Shown here: piece by piece, positions 46,401-54,224 of the stretch
Position numbering within the stretch: position 1 is the first letter of the stretch
Layout: each line of letters opens with the position of its first letter
Source of the DNA: Candidatus Kapaibacterium sp.
Lineage (GTDB): Bacteria > Bacteroidota > Ignavibacteria > Kapaibacteriales > UBA2268
NCBI GenBank assembly: GCA_026418625.1
Contig: JAOABA010000011.1
Location: 1 to 64,000 of the forward strand
Reading direction: 5' to 3'
Length of the DNA stretch: 64,000 nucleotides
Notes under the pieces: model-generated
The model's database searches: none
Told to the model about the DNA's origin: nothing
What the model saw: only the letters and a program-made list of their open reading frames with translations
Made by a program: the position numbers and the translations under genes

Positions 46401-47486
46401 GCTCCGAATTTCAGGAGAGTCCAACACAGTATTCGCATTTGGGGCGAGGCTTTTCCATTGGACACTCCCGATGCGGAAGTGAAAATTTTTATACCTAATA
46501 AAATTATTTATTGCCAAAAGTCAAGAATAAATATTATTTTGCAAAACACTGGAAATGTTAAGTTAAAATTAACAAATTTGATTTTGAATAAAGGAAATAA
46601 TTTTGCTGAATGGAGTCAACCTATCAATCTGCCGATTGATATTATGCCTGATTCCATATTGAGTTTTGATATTGATATTTTGCCTGAACAAGGATATGAC
46701 GGCAAAATCAATATTCAGGCAATCTTTAATGATACTATTGTTAAAACAGCAGATATAATAATTCAACCTATTTATCAAAACTTGTTAGTTTTAAATCCTG
46801 AAGAGATAAAAGCCAATCCCGGAGACACTGTAAAGGTAAAATTATCAGGGAAATTTCCTAATAGAACCGATTTACCAGTTGATTTTTCATTGAATTTTAG
46901 TATCTGGAGAGAAGCTTTCTTACTGCTTAATTGCTCAGAGCTGAGAATTTATTCTGGTGTTGATATATCAAAATCAATTAATCTTAGTTTTTCTCAATTG
47001 TATGATAATATATCAGTAAAAAGTTCAGAGAAATTTCTTGTTGATTCAGATTTAGCTGATTGGGAATTAGAATTCACATTTCTAACTTTACTTTCTGAGA
47101 AAAATAAACAGGAGGTAAGGATTGAGGCAAGTTCTGATGAGTGTTACAAAAAAGGGTGGAAAAATATTTTTGCGAACGTAACCGATGTGTGTGCATATAC
47201 TGTTAGGTCAATCGAATTATTAAAGGATATTCCCAGTATTGAAATATACCCAAATCCCGCTTCAGATGTCCTTACAATTAATATAAATTTACATAAAAAA
47301 GATAGGTTTGAGATTGAATTATTTGACGCTTCAGGAAAAAAATGTTACGAAAATAAAATTTTTGATTTGGAAAAAGGTTTATATTCAATTAATTTTGAAA
47401 TAAGTCATCTTAACGATGGCTTATATTTATTAATTATATCGAATAATGATTTTATAAAAAGAAAATTATTTATTATTTCAAAGTAA
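43473..47486 (+). CDS. Secreted multi-domain surface protein with T9SS type A sorting tail
   Basis: 1337 aa in the ORF track; translation starts from TTG at 43473, chosen because it begins MKK plus a signal peptide (IILILTYIFLLAVVNATAQ) and no nearby ATG does. An IgGFc-binding-like N-terminal region (residues ~25-490) is followed by choice-of-anchor D (ASH/Hydin-like) repeats (LNFPRDIHFGEVDLNDSVCYKFKIINTGD and similar), a cohesin-like beta-domain near the end, and a T9SS tail (IEIYPNPASDVLTINI ... NDGLYLLII). It is probably cell-surface-bound; the partner is unknown. It is followed after 14 bases by an outer-membrane protein. Confidence 0.82.
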   Translation: MKKIILILTYIFLLAVVNATAQKTSAYEGTYFIVGFMQNETSIDNRYGGLFLRLFITSTQNAKVKIAIPRSTQIYDTVDFNITKNKVLVYDLPTRLENRESEIIQRKCAEIFSDVPVTVYAFNTQYLTGDSYSVIPVSHWGKEYISLNYPNDQYNLPNDPIGPLDSLSLLEARKNQFMIMGAYNETEVEIIPKAITTRGKQINRSYKVLINKGDCYLVQSLGSQKGTSDLTGSIIRSNKPIGVLSGHVRTSIPQNISRDSKNHLCEMLMPTDSWGRKFITVPFGVNEYGDLIRVTNVKPNTNVTIKYGNTIKNAYLSEIGSFADFAPIGEPAIITSDHPIQVGQFMMHIDDPDDSPYYDPCFVVIPPLEQYVSNIVFETPGNIVAISPPSRGEQFSGHSLAIIADKIALQTLTLDDQYVKNSTLIESNPIGDYFWTRVRLKQGTHQLKADSGSFSGIIYGYGMADAYAMVLGSSLSNPYKKDTIAPTISITEECGQINGLVREYLDSNASGIDIFYVITDLTYNYKWKIDEFNRGTDQFEIKFEAKPTDMLKDGRFAIEVRDKNGNGTKYIFNYQALKLNFPRDIHFGEVDLNDSVCYKFKIINTGDSIEILSANILNDERVRFQILESTPRLLRKNDTINVIVCFEPRGDTTSLNSMLRININCDRIIQIPIKAIISSKSLLTIGYDFGKIRVGDSVCSYIYAINDGNRVLRLDSLDFEIEKYLIYDTTGIFPKTLNPGDTLKIEVCFKPLERGIFSSKFEFKNQSNINNFDYVRGQGIAPEINSLVVDWEKRRVGTINDTTITITNKGEIEARLKFDSFTISNTNFITDEIISIDTLLLPDSSISIKTSFIPAKEGKHSSIANLIIDWKFHQPINIELIGEGTLPIIEVKDIYLGKIPVFSTIDTTATILWSQGSEKLTIDSIVIKNPLQSIDISLIDSKDLILDINDSLRSKINFAPKYAGLHQVFLDVTSDAAPNFRRVQHSIRIWGEAFPLDTPDAEVKIFIPNKIIYCQKSRINIILQNTGNVKLKLTNLILNKGNNFAEWSQPINLPIDIMPDSILSFDIDILPEQGYDGKINIQAIFNDTIVKTADIIIQPIYQNLLVLNPEEIKANPGDTVKVKLSGKFPNRTDLPVDFSLNFSIWREAFLLLNCSELRIYSGVDISKSINLSFSQLYDNISVKSSEKFLVDSDLADWELEFTFLTLLSEKNKQEVRIEASSDECYKKGWKNIFANVTDVCAYTVRSIELLKDIPSIEIYPNPASDVLTININLHKKDRFEIELFDASGKKCYENKIFDLEKGLYSINFEISHLNDGLYLLIISNNDFIKRKLFIISK

Positions 47487-47500
47487 AGAAGGATTATAAT

Positions 47501-48373
47501 ATGAAGATTCGATTACTTCTATTAGCAATAATGTTTTTTCTGTTTTCAAATCTAAACTCTCTGCTTTCTCAGTTAGAATCTGAAACAAACCCACTGGAAC
47601 CTGGATTTACGACATCAAGAATTTATCTTGGACCAGTAGCGGGTTACAATAGGTCGTTACACACTGTTGACCTCTCATCTTTTGCCGAAGATCCACTCTG
47701 TCCTTTCTTTACAAATGGAAGTGGTAATGGCTTTTTCGTCGGTTTCTTCTATGAGCAGTTCATTGGTGGATTAATGTCTAAGCACTCAATAGTAGCAAGA
47801 GTTCTTTATAATGTTCTTCCCGCTTCGTTAACTAAAGAAGGAGATACCTATCCTTCACAGGTCGAAGATCCAAATGACCCACAAAAAACGACAATTGTTT
47901 ATTCATCAACAAGACACTCAGTCAATGTTGATTATAATCTTTTATCGCTTGACATTATGTATAAATTTAGAGTCGCTGGCGGTCTTGTGTTAACAGTTGG
48001 ACCAACATTTGATGTGCCAATGACAAAAAATCTTCAACAAAAATATGAATTGATTGAGCCAAACTATGTGAAATTCAAGAGAGATGAAGAAGCTATTAGA
48101 ACTAAAGGGTATCAGTATATAAATAATGATAGAACAATTATTGTTTATGATGGTGATATAGCACGTAATTATCCCGGAAAAGCAACTCAGGAAACATCAG
48201 CTGGATTCAGATTTGGCTTGAAAGGCGGTATTCAATATGAAATAGTTACAGGTAATATCTTTGATATTATTCCAGGTGTATTTTATAACTTGGGATTGAC
48301 AAATGCTACCGATGCTCAAAGCTGGAAAGTTAATGCTCTTCAAATTGGTGTAGATATAAGATTTGCTCTGTAA
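47501..48373 (+). CDS. Predicted outer-membrane beta-barrel protein
   Basis: 290 aa. A signal peptide (MKIRLLLLAIMFFLFSNLNSLLS) is followed by alternating hydrophobic strands typical of porin-like barrels (RIYLGPVAGYNRS, GFFVGFFYEQFIGG, LVLTVGPTFDVPM, GFRFGLKGGIQYEI, ALQIGVDIRFAL), and the last residue is aromatic/hydrophobic in the usual barrel pattern. An AAGGA Shine-Dalgarno precedes the ATG. It is 14 bases after the 1338-residue surface protein, so it is likely part of the same transcript and may help anchor it. A named family could not be assigned. Confidence 0.75.
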   Translation: MKIRLLLLAIMFFLFSNLNSLLSQLESETNPLEPGFTTSRIYLGPVAGYNRSLHTVDLSSFAEDPLCPFFTNGSGNGFFVGFFYEQFIGGLMSKHSIVARVLYNVLPASLTKEGDTYPSQVEDPNDPQKTTIVYSSTRHSVNVDYNLLSLDIMYKFRVAGGLVLTVGPTFDVPMTKNLQQKYELIEPNYVKFKRDEEAIRTKGYQYINNDRTIIVYDGDIARNYPGKATQETSAGFRFGLKGGIQYEIVTGNIFDIIPGVFYNLGLTNATDAQSWKVNALQIGVDIRFAL

Positions 48374-48401
48374 TATTTTATAATTAACATCAAAAATTTT
48401 T

Positions 48402-48434
48402 AAGCTGCCTTTTTTTCAAGGCAGCTTTTTTTAT
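48402..48434 (+). terminator. Rho-independent terminator of the 39177-48373 run
   Basis: Perfect 10-bp stem AAGCTGCCTT / AAGGCAGCTT with a T-rich loop and a following T-run, 28 bases after the barrel gene stop. Confidence 0.9.
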
Positions 48435-48485
48435 TTAAACCCAGATTATTATTCTAGAACCGCTTAGTTGGACCATCTTATTTTG

Positions 48486-48570
48486 CTGTCATTTAGGCAA
48501 ATGTAAATTGGAATAATCCATTATTATTTGAAATGGATGCTTCACCTAAGGATCAGTCTAACATTTGTTC
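48486..48570. repeat. REP-like dispersed palindromic repeat, copy 2 (degenerate)
   Basis: GGAATAATCCATTATTATTTGAAATGGATGCTTCACC-like text matches copy 1 at 26162 in the hairpin core (GGAAnAATCCATT ... AAATGGATGCTTC). The outer arms have drifted more. The hairpin core is kept better than the flanks. Confidence 0.6.
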
Positions 48571-48732
48571 AAATTTATATACTCTTTGACTAAATGAGGT
48601 TTAATTGACAGTTTTCTGAGAAAACAGCTTAGATTTAATTTTTATGTTTAAATTATATATTAAACTTCTGAAGACAATAACTACTTGCTTAATGCTGTAA
48701 ATCTCAGTTGAATGATTTAATTAATAAAAAAA

Positions 48733-49641
48733 TTATCTACCCCTGATTGTAGTAATATTCTCTTCTTCTCTGTCTGTTACTATTTGTAGATCTTTCAAAT
48801 TTCTTTGAAGGGAGAGCAAATAATCGCAGTCAATAAAATTGCCACGAATGAAAATTGTTTTTAAGCATTTCAGATTCTTCAAACTTACGGGCAACCTTGT
48901 CAAATCATTGCCGTCGAGATTTATTCGCTGGAGGTATTGCAAATTCCCCAAAGCCTCCGGTAAGTCAGTCAAACCCAAATTTGTAAGTACTAGTTCTTTC
49001 AGATTTGTATATCTTAGAATATCCTTTGGGAAGTCAGTCAACTCCTGACCAGTTAAATCGAGTATTTCAACATTTTCTGGTTCTGCATTTGCTTCTCTCA
49101 ATGACTGATAAACAATAAACTTAGTAATTTCAGGGCAGTCAGAATCTTTAGAGGTAATGCTTGCCTTATTTTTGTCAGTTGTCTCTTGTTTTGGTGGGTT
49201 ATTTTCAAAATTATCAGAAATATTATCCTCATTAAAGTTAAAACCGGTTCGCATTTGTTCCCTGATGGAATTTTTTAGCGAATTGACAGCCATCGGGCTT
49301 CCGTCCCTTTGTTTGACAACTTTATCAAAGCTGTTGAAAGCCATTTCAAAGTAGTTTTGAGCGGTTCTTAGGAGGTCTTTGTTACCTGTTTTTTTTGCTA
49401 AATCCCTGTAATAATAACCGAAAAATTCATTAGCAACACCTTGCCAGTAAAAATCATTGCTCGAAGTGACTATCCTAAAACCTTTATCGAGAAAATCAAA
49501 AGCAAGATTGAAATTACCAGCCTCTCGATAAGTATTTCCAAGCTTTAAATATCTTTTACCAAGCTCAAGACCTGATTGACTGTAAGTTTCATTTCCAGAA
49601 ATTATCAGTAATAAAATTAAGAATAATATTATTTTTTTCAT
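48733..49641 (-). CDS. Secreted protein with N-terminal TPR-like and C-terminal LRR domains
   Basis: 302 aa with a signal peptide (MKKIILFLILLLIISGNETYS). Residues ~25-110 look like TPR helices (LGKRYLKLGNTYREAGNFNLAFDFLDKGFRI, then AQNYFEMAFNSFDKVV). Residues ~190-285 are leucine-rich repeats (LDLTGQELTDFPKDILRYTNLKELVLTNLGLTDLPEAL, then LQRINLDGNDLTRLPVSL) with the LxxLxLxxNxL pattern. The two parts are joined by an acidic linker. No T9SS tail is seen, so it is probably periplasmic or outer-membrane bound. It lies 19 bases after the next upstream - strand gene and is likely co-transcribed with it. Confidence 0.8.
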   Translation of the reverse strand: MKKIILFLILLLIISGNETYSQSGLELGKRYLKLGNTYREAGNFNLAFDFLDKGFRIVTSSNDFYWQGVANEFFGYYYRDLAKKTGNKDLLRTAQNYFEMAFNSFDKVVKQRDGSPMAVNSLKNSIREQMRTGFNFNEDNISDNFENNPPKQETTDKNKASITSKDSDCPEITKFIVYQSLREANAEPENVEILDLTGQELTDFPKDILRYTNLKELVLTNLGLTDLPEALGNLQYLQRINLDGNDLTRLPVSLKNLKCLKTIFIRGNFIDCDYLLSLQRNLKDLQIVTDREEENITTIRGR

Positions 49642-49660
49642 TGTTCCCTCGTTTGATTAA

Positions 49661-50551
49661 TTATTTTGATTTAACCCAAGGTGAAATTCTGATTCCAACT
49701 GAAACAGCGCCATAAGGTGAGTTCTTTAAATTTCTGATTCTAATTCCATCTTGAAATTGCATATCATCCCAAGGGTCATAAATTGAGTATGAAATAAATA
49801 TACCCATTGGAATGCTGCTAACGTGAACGATATTTCCTTCGACATAACCTAAAAATCCACTGAGAGTAGACTTTTGATTTAAATCGCTTAATGCATTCAA
49901 ATCACAACCATAGAATCCAAAACCTAAAGCACAACCTAAAGAAACAGGTCCAGCTTTGAATCGAGGGGGTTTTAAAGCAACACCTCCGGCATATACAAGG
50001 TCGGTTAATTTTGCCTGACTTGATTTTAATCTCAATTTAGGAACGTAAACATCAAAAAATACATCAAAATAATCACCAATATCAATTATAGTAGCTAAGC
50101 TTAACTCAACTCTGCCACCAAAGCCCAATCCAGATTCGACTTCAAAATCAAGATTGGTTTCTCCTCTTAGAAAACCAGCTAAAGAAAATATAGGTTGAAC
50201 TTTTTTCTGTGAAGTTGGTAAGCCTTGTCCGCCCAACATCGCACAAAAAGTTGAATCCAAAGTCCATATTCTACTGGCAAATCTTACTAATTCACTTCTT
50301 CGCATTCTTTGGAAGTTATCGGGAAAATTCGGAAGACGCCTTGGAGGTTCTAACCCCATTCTAATAAGCTCTTTTTCGAGGAAAACTCCATCATTATATA
50401 TTTCTGTAATCTCAGTATAGAGCATTGTGGATGTCATTTGCGAAAATTCGGGCATTTTTCCGGAATAATAGTTGCAACTGTATCCAAAGCTTTTCTCTGA
50501 GAGTAAGGATATCAGTAAAACTATTGAAATTAATAAAGCAATCCTTTTCAT
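49661..50551 (-). CDS. Secreted hypothetical protein, possible outer-membrane barrel
   Basis: 296 aa with a signal peptide (MKRIALLISIVLLISLLSEKSFG). After a mixed N-terminal part (residues ~25-130) the protein has alternating Gly- and Ser-rich strands (SGLGFGGRVELSLATIID, GGVALKPPRFKAGPVSLGCALGFGFYG, GAVSVGIRIS), like a barrel or jellyroll. I do not recognise a named family. It heads the two-gene unit with the TPR-LRR protein. An AAGGAG Shine-Dalgarno is read just upstream on the minus strand. Confidence 0.7.
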   Translation of the reverse strand: MKRIALLISIVLLISLLSEKSFGYSCNYYSGKMPEFSQMTSTMLYTEITEIYNDGVFLEKELIRMGLEPPRRLPNFPDNFQRMRRSELVRFASRIWTLDSTFCAMLGGQGLPTSQKKVQPIFSLAGFLRGETNLDFEVESGLGFGGRVELSLATIIDIGDYFDVFFDVYVPKLRLKSSQAKLTDLVYAGGVALKPPRFKAGPVSLGCALGFGFYGCDLNALSDLNQKSTLSGFLGYVEGNIVHVSSIPMGIFISYSIYDPWDDMQFQDGIRIRNLKNSPYGAVSVGIRISPWVKSK

Positions 50552-50783
50552 TAACCAACTCCTTTTGTTAAATTTTCTCTTTATTTACAATGCAATAAGT
50601 GGCATCTTGCCGAATAGAAATGTCCTTTAAATCAATACAAACATAATAAAAAATAAACCAAAATTTAAAATAAATAAAGGCTAAAACTTAATTGTTGAAA
50701 ACTTGTGGAAAAGTGCGAAGGTATTTTTTGTCACTCTTTAAGATTATTGGCATAAATCTTAATTTTGTTAAAATGAAATAAAA

Positions 50784-50811
50784 TGTAGAGACACAGAATT
50801 CTGTCTCTACA
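50784..50811. repeat. REP-like hairpin TGTAGAGACA...TGTCTCTACA
   Basis: Ten-base inverted repeat TGTAGAGACA / TGTCTCTACA around CAGAATTC, close to the RAYT relic. The half TGTCTCTA recurs in the 14-base repeats that flank the relic. Confidence 0.65.
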
Positions 50812-50823
50812 GCTCTCAAACTT

Positions 50824-50844
50824 CCGAAGTTTTCAAAACTTCGG
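50824..50844. repeat. Hairpin CCGAAGTTTT / AAAACTTCGG
   Basis: Ten-base perfect inverted repeat with a one-base centre, immediately after the previous hairpin. The motif resembles the CTTCCGAAAGTT stem at 6945. Whether it is a terminator or part of a REP array is not decided. Confidence 0.55.
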
Positions 50845-50915
50845 ATGTTTTGAAAATCAAGAATCGCACAGTTTTATGCGAATTTTTATTTTTTTAAAGA
50901 TAAAAAGTATTTTAT

Positions 50916-51206
50916 TTAGATAGGTCTAAGACCTGTCTCTATGATATTCATTATGCACTGCAAATGATTTGGCATAATTATAAATTGATCTAACTGTAAA
51001 TTATTATAATGTGTTGGCAGGTCCAACCAACATTTTTCCACAATTTTCCCCAATTCGTTCAATTGCATTTTTCCATCTGATATTTCGCCGAAAAAATGCA
51101 ATTTGTTGTAAGAGCAAATTGTTATGAAATATGCTCCGATTTGAGAATAATCATAATTGTGTAATCGTACGGATTCAATTCTATATTTGTTTTGGAATTT
51201 TGAGAT
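50916..51206 (-). pseudogene. REP-associated tyrosine transposase (RAYT/Y1) relic
   Basis: Reading from about 51206 in one frame gives ISKFQNKYRIESVRLHNYDYS, AYFITICSYNKLHFFGEIS, then LPTHYNNLQLDQFIIMPNHLQCIM and a stop after ...ETGLRPI. This matches the N-terminal part of RAYT/TnpA-REP transposases (YRxESxRLxxYDYS, ITIC, FFGEI, FxIMPNHxHxI). No good start codon remains, the protein stops before the conserved tyrosine region, and in the HUH motif PNHVH the second His is replaced by Gln (PNHLQ). Direct repeats AGACCwGTCTCTAT border it. It is a non-autonomous remnant. Confidence 0.8.
50922..50942. repeat. Left flanking direct repeat of the RAYT relic
   Basis: AGGTCT-A-AGACCT hairpin followed by GTCTCTAT. 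AGACCTGTCTCTAT (50929-50942) recurs as AGACCAGTCTCTAT at 51243-51256, with one mismatch in 14. Confidence 0.55.
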
Positions 51207-51242
51207 ATTTATAAATTTTTAGTTGTGAGGACAGGTATAATA

Positions 51243-51256
51243 AGACCAGTCTCTAT
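51243..51256. repeat. Right flanking direct repeat of the RAYT relic
   Basis: AGACCAGTCTCTAT, the second copy of the 14-base direct repeat described at 50929-50942. It lies just outside the N-terminal end of the relic. Confidence 0.55.
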
Positions 51257-51286
51257 TGAGCTTTACAGAATAGCTAAATTTTCATT

Positions 51287-52327
51287 TCAAAACCATTTTT
51301 TTCGTTTAAAATAAATTAACATTGATAATCCAATTGAAAACATAATAAACATAATCAAGGGATAACCCCATTTCCAAGTCAATTCGGGCATAAAATGAAA
51401 ATTCATCCCGTAAATACTGGATATAAACGTTAGAGGAATGAAAATTGTTGAAATGATTGTTAATACTTTTATAATGTCATTCAATTTGAAACTGACGCTT
51501 GAAAGATAAATATCCATCATTTCTGCGACAAGTTCACGCTGGGTTTCAATCGTATCAATAACTTGAATGATATGATCATAGAGGTCTTTGTAATAAATAC
51601 CCAAAGGGTTTGTGTCATTTCGGACATCCATTTCAAGTTTTCGGATAATCTCCCTGAGGGGCCAGACAGCCTTCCTGATAAATATTATATTCCTTTTCAA
51701 ATTATGAATGATATCCATTGTTTTTGGTTCAGGACCTTTTAGCATTTCGTCTTCGAGTTCTTCAATTTTCTCTCCGATTTCCCCAAGAATGTAATAATAC
51801 TTATCTACAATAGAATCTATTAAAGAATAACTTATGAACTCAACACTGTAGTTTGTTAACTTGGTGTGTTTACCTCTTATTCTATCCTTTACAAAATTGA
51901 AAATATCTGTTTCTCTTTCCAGAAAAGTAAAAAGAATTTTTTCTCCAATTAAGAACGCAACCTGTTCAGAAGTGATGCTGTTCTCTGTCAGGGAATAATC
52001 AATAAGTTTTAATTCGATGAAGTTGAATCCATCAGTAATATCAAGCTTTGGATAATGCTCTGTATTTGCAATATCAGCGAGAATTAAAGGGTGAATTTTG
52101 AATCTTTCGCCAATTTTTTCGAGAACACTCGTGTCGTGAAGTCCAATTATTTCAACCCAATAGTGTGTGTCGTCTTTTTTTATTTTTAGCTGATCAATAC
52201 TTTCTAATGAATATTCTTTGTGACTTTCTGAATTTATCTCAAAAACATTTATAATTGTTTTTTCAGTCTTTTTTTCACCTATAAAAACAATAGATTCAGG
52301 TGGTAACCCATACGATTTTTTCTTCAT
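51287..52327 (-). CDS. corA: CorA-family magnesium/cobalt transporter
   Basis: 346 aa. An N-terminal cytoplasmic domain with long stalk helices precedes two C-terminal transmembrane helices. The signature between the helices reads YGMNFHFMPELTWKWGYP, the GMN pore motif followed by an acidic loop, near residues 306-325. The C-terminus is short and basic (YFKRKKWF), as in CorA. It forms a pentameric inner-membrane channel for Mg2+ or Co2+. No M-box or other riboswitch is seen in front of it. Confidence 0.95.
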   Translation of the reverse strand: MKKKSYGLPPESIVFIGEKKTEKTIINVFEINSESHKEYSLESIDQLKIKKDDTHYWVEIIGLHDTSVLEKIGERFKIHPLILADIANTEHYPKLDITDGFNFIELKLIDYSLTENSITSEQVAFLIGEKILFTFLERETDIFNFVKDRIRGKHTKLTNYSVEFISYSLIDSIVDKYYYILGEIGEKIEELEDEMLKGPEPKTMDIIHNLKRNIIFIRKAVWPLREIIRKLEMDVRNDTNPLGIYYKDLYDHIIQVIDTIETQRELVAEMMDIYLSSVSFKLNDIIKVLTIISTIFIPLTFISSIYGMNFHFMPELTWKWGYPLIMFIMFSIGLSMLIYFKRKKWF

Positions 52328-52390
52328 ATTGTTTATTTAATTTTTAAAAGAACAACAGGATTAATTTATCAAAAATTGTTTAAAAAAAAA

Positions 52391-52413
52391 GAGGCTGTAA
52401 TATTAACAGCCTC
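52391..52413 (-). terminator. Terminator after the C-terminal processing protease
   Basis: Eight-base stem GAGGCTGT / ACAGCCTC with a 7-base loop, followed on the minus strand by a T-run. It lies about 30 bases past the stop of the gene at 52441. Confidence 0.88.
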
Positions 52414-52440
52414 AGAAATAAAAAATAGATAGAGAAACTC

Positions 52441-54096
52441 TTATTTTAGACGAGCTATTTTTATAGCTTCAGGGAATAATTCAATAGCTTTCTTGATTTG
52501 TGGATCAATTGTATAAAAAACCTCAAGGAATTTATTCCTGTCCCAAATCATTCTTGCAATAGCGGATTTGATAGAAATTTTAATAAATTCTTCATCAATT
52601 TTGTAAGCTTCGTTGTCCCATTCAATTTCTTTAGAAACAGCTAATTTTTTGAAATCTTCAAGCATAGCATCAGTTATCTGATAATTCTTAAGAAAAGATG
52701 TAAAATCGGATGCATACTTAGATTTGATGGAGCTTCCCTGAGATTGCATAATACCTGTGGCAAACTCGAAAAAGAGATTTTTCCTTCTAATTTCAGCAGA
52801 AAATCTTGTTATTGTGTCTTGTTTAATGATATAATCAGGAGTTATTCCGCCACCACCAAAAACAGTTCTTCCTCTTTTAGTTTTGTAAATTGGAAGATTA
52901 TTGATATCAATTTTTTCATCGTCTTTTTTGGCTTTTTTATTGATTTCATTTACTTGCTGAATAATTTTTTCTTTTGCATTTTCAAGATAGGAGCCTTCTT
53001 CGAGCTCTAACCTTCCGACCAGATGTCTATATTTATCTTTGTCTTTATATGGTCTTTGAATGCTTCTACCAGATGGGGTGTAATATTTGGAAATAGTCAA
53101 TCTAAAAGCAGAACCATCTCCTATTTCATATTGCCTTTGAACTAATCCTTTTCCATAAGAAGTTTCACCGACTATTAAACCCCTATCAAGATCTTGAATA
53201 GCACCAGATACAATTTCACTTGCTGAAGCAGAACCAGCATTAATTAACACAATTAAAGGAAGGTTCTTGAATTTACTTCCGCCGGTTGAAATATAGCTTT
53301 CATCGAATCTATTTTTTCGTCCGATAGTGTAAACAATTGTATCACCTTTGTTCAAGAATTCGTCTGCCATTAAAACAGCCTGATTGAGAAATCCGCCGGG
53401 ATTGCCTCTGAGGTCTAAAATTAGTTTTTTCATTCCTTGGGCAGATAAGTTGTTTAAGGCATCGACTAATTCGTCGTGTGTGGTAGCAGCAAACCTATTA
53501 ACTACGATAACACCAATATCAGTATTATCAATAATATAAGCAGCATCAACTGTGTTGATTGGAATTTTATCACGAGTTATAGTAAACTTCAGTGTTTCTT
53601 TTTGGTTCGGTCTGACGATTTCGACTTTCACTTTTGTCCCTTTTGGACCCTTAAGTTTTTTCGGAACTTCGGACCTACTGAGACCGACGGCATTTTCATC
53701 GTCAATTTTAATAATTTTGTCACCAGACATTAAACCAAGCATTTCGCTTGGACCGCCGGGAATTGGGGTAACAATTGTGATTGTATCATTAATAATATCG
53801 AATTCAATTCCTATTCCCTCGAAACTTCCTTGAAAGTCTTCGTTGACTCTTTTCATTTCTTCGGCTGGAATATAAACCGAATGAACATCAAGCTCGTTCA
53901 ATGCAGCTTTGATAGCCGCTTCGGTCAACTTTTGAGTATCAACTTCTTCGACGTAATTTTTAGCTGCAGTGTTAAGGACATAATCGAATTTTCTAACCTG
54001 ATCAAAAATTGAGTCGCCCGAAACGAGGGGTTGAATGAAAAATCCAATTAGAACACCTAAAATTATTGCACCTGTAACAATCAGATACTTTTTCAT
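52441..54096 (-). CDS. S41 C-terminal processing protease (CtpA/Prc-like)
   Basis: 551 aa with a single N-terminal membrane segment (LIVTGAIILGVLIGFFIQPLV). A PDZ domain (residues ~90-170) precedes the catalytic core. The serine sits in INAGSASASEIVSGA (near 291) and the general-base lysine in TSYGKGLVQRQ (near 316), with the usual ~25-residue spacing. The protease trims or degrades envelope proteins at their C-termini in the periplasm. The C-terminal extra helical region (~130 aa after the core) is common in this group. A GGAG box is read just upstream of the ATG. Confidence 0.94.
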   Translation of the reverse strand: MKKYLIVTGAIILGVLIGFFIQPLVSGDSIFDQVRKFDYVLNTAAKNYVEEVDTQKLTEAAIKAALNELDVHSVYIPAEEMKRVNEDFQGSFEGIGIEFDIINDTITIVTPIPGGPSEMLGLMSGDKIIKIDDENAVGLSRSEVPKKLKGPKGTKVKVEIVRPNQKETLKFTITRDKIPINTVDAAYIIDNTDIGVIVVNRFAATTHDELVDALNNLSAQGMKKLILDLRGNPGGFLNQAVLMADEFLNKGDTIVYTIGRKNRFDESYISTGGSKFKNLPLIVLINAGSASASEIVSGAIQDLDRGLIVGETSYGKGLVQRQYEIGDGSAFRLTISKYYTPSGRSIQRPYKDKDKYRHLVGRLELEEGSYLENAKEKIIQQVNEINKKAKKDDEKIDINNLPIYKTKRGRTVFGGGGITPDYIIKQDTITRFSAEIRRKNLFFEFATGIMQSQGSSIKSKYASDFTSFLKNYQITDAMLEDFKKLAVSKEIEWDNEAYKIDEEFIKISIKSAIARMIWDRNKFLEVFYTIDPQIKKAIELFPEAIKIARLK

Positions 54097-54224
54097 TTAA
54101 ATTAGCTCCAAGCTATGGTTTATAAAAATAAATGTAATATAAGATAAATATTATCAAAAGAAATGACAAAGGAATAATTAAAATATTTTAACTAAACCTA
54201 AAAATCACCTTTTAATATTAAATT

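Larger units (their letters stand above)
48374..48732. other. 359-base intergenic region: terminator plus REP-like repeat
   Basis: No ORF of interest is seen. The left part holds the terminator at 48402-48434 and the middle a decayed REP-like repeat at 48486-48570. The remainder is AT-rich with no recognised element. Confidence 0.7.
50552..51286. other. 735-base intergenic region: hairpins and transposase relic
   Basis: Contains the hairpins at 50784 and 50824, the RAYT relic at 50916-51206 with its flanking direct repeats, and otherwise AT-rich sequence. The first 200 bases (50552-50750) contain nothing I can name. Confidence 0.7.

Noticed and set aside
50690-50720. Possible DnaA box (TTGTGGAAAA, RC TTTTCCACAA) as replication origin
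   Set aside because: Only one imperfect box is present, with no cluster, no dnaA or dnaN gene and no AT unwinding element pattern.
6945-50844. The CTTCCGAAAGTT-type hairpins at 6945 and 50824 as copies of one mobile element
   Set aside because: They share only a short stem sequence and differ in arms and context, so common origin is not supported.
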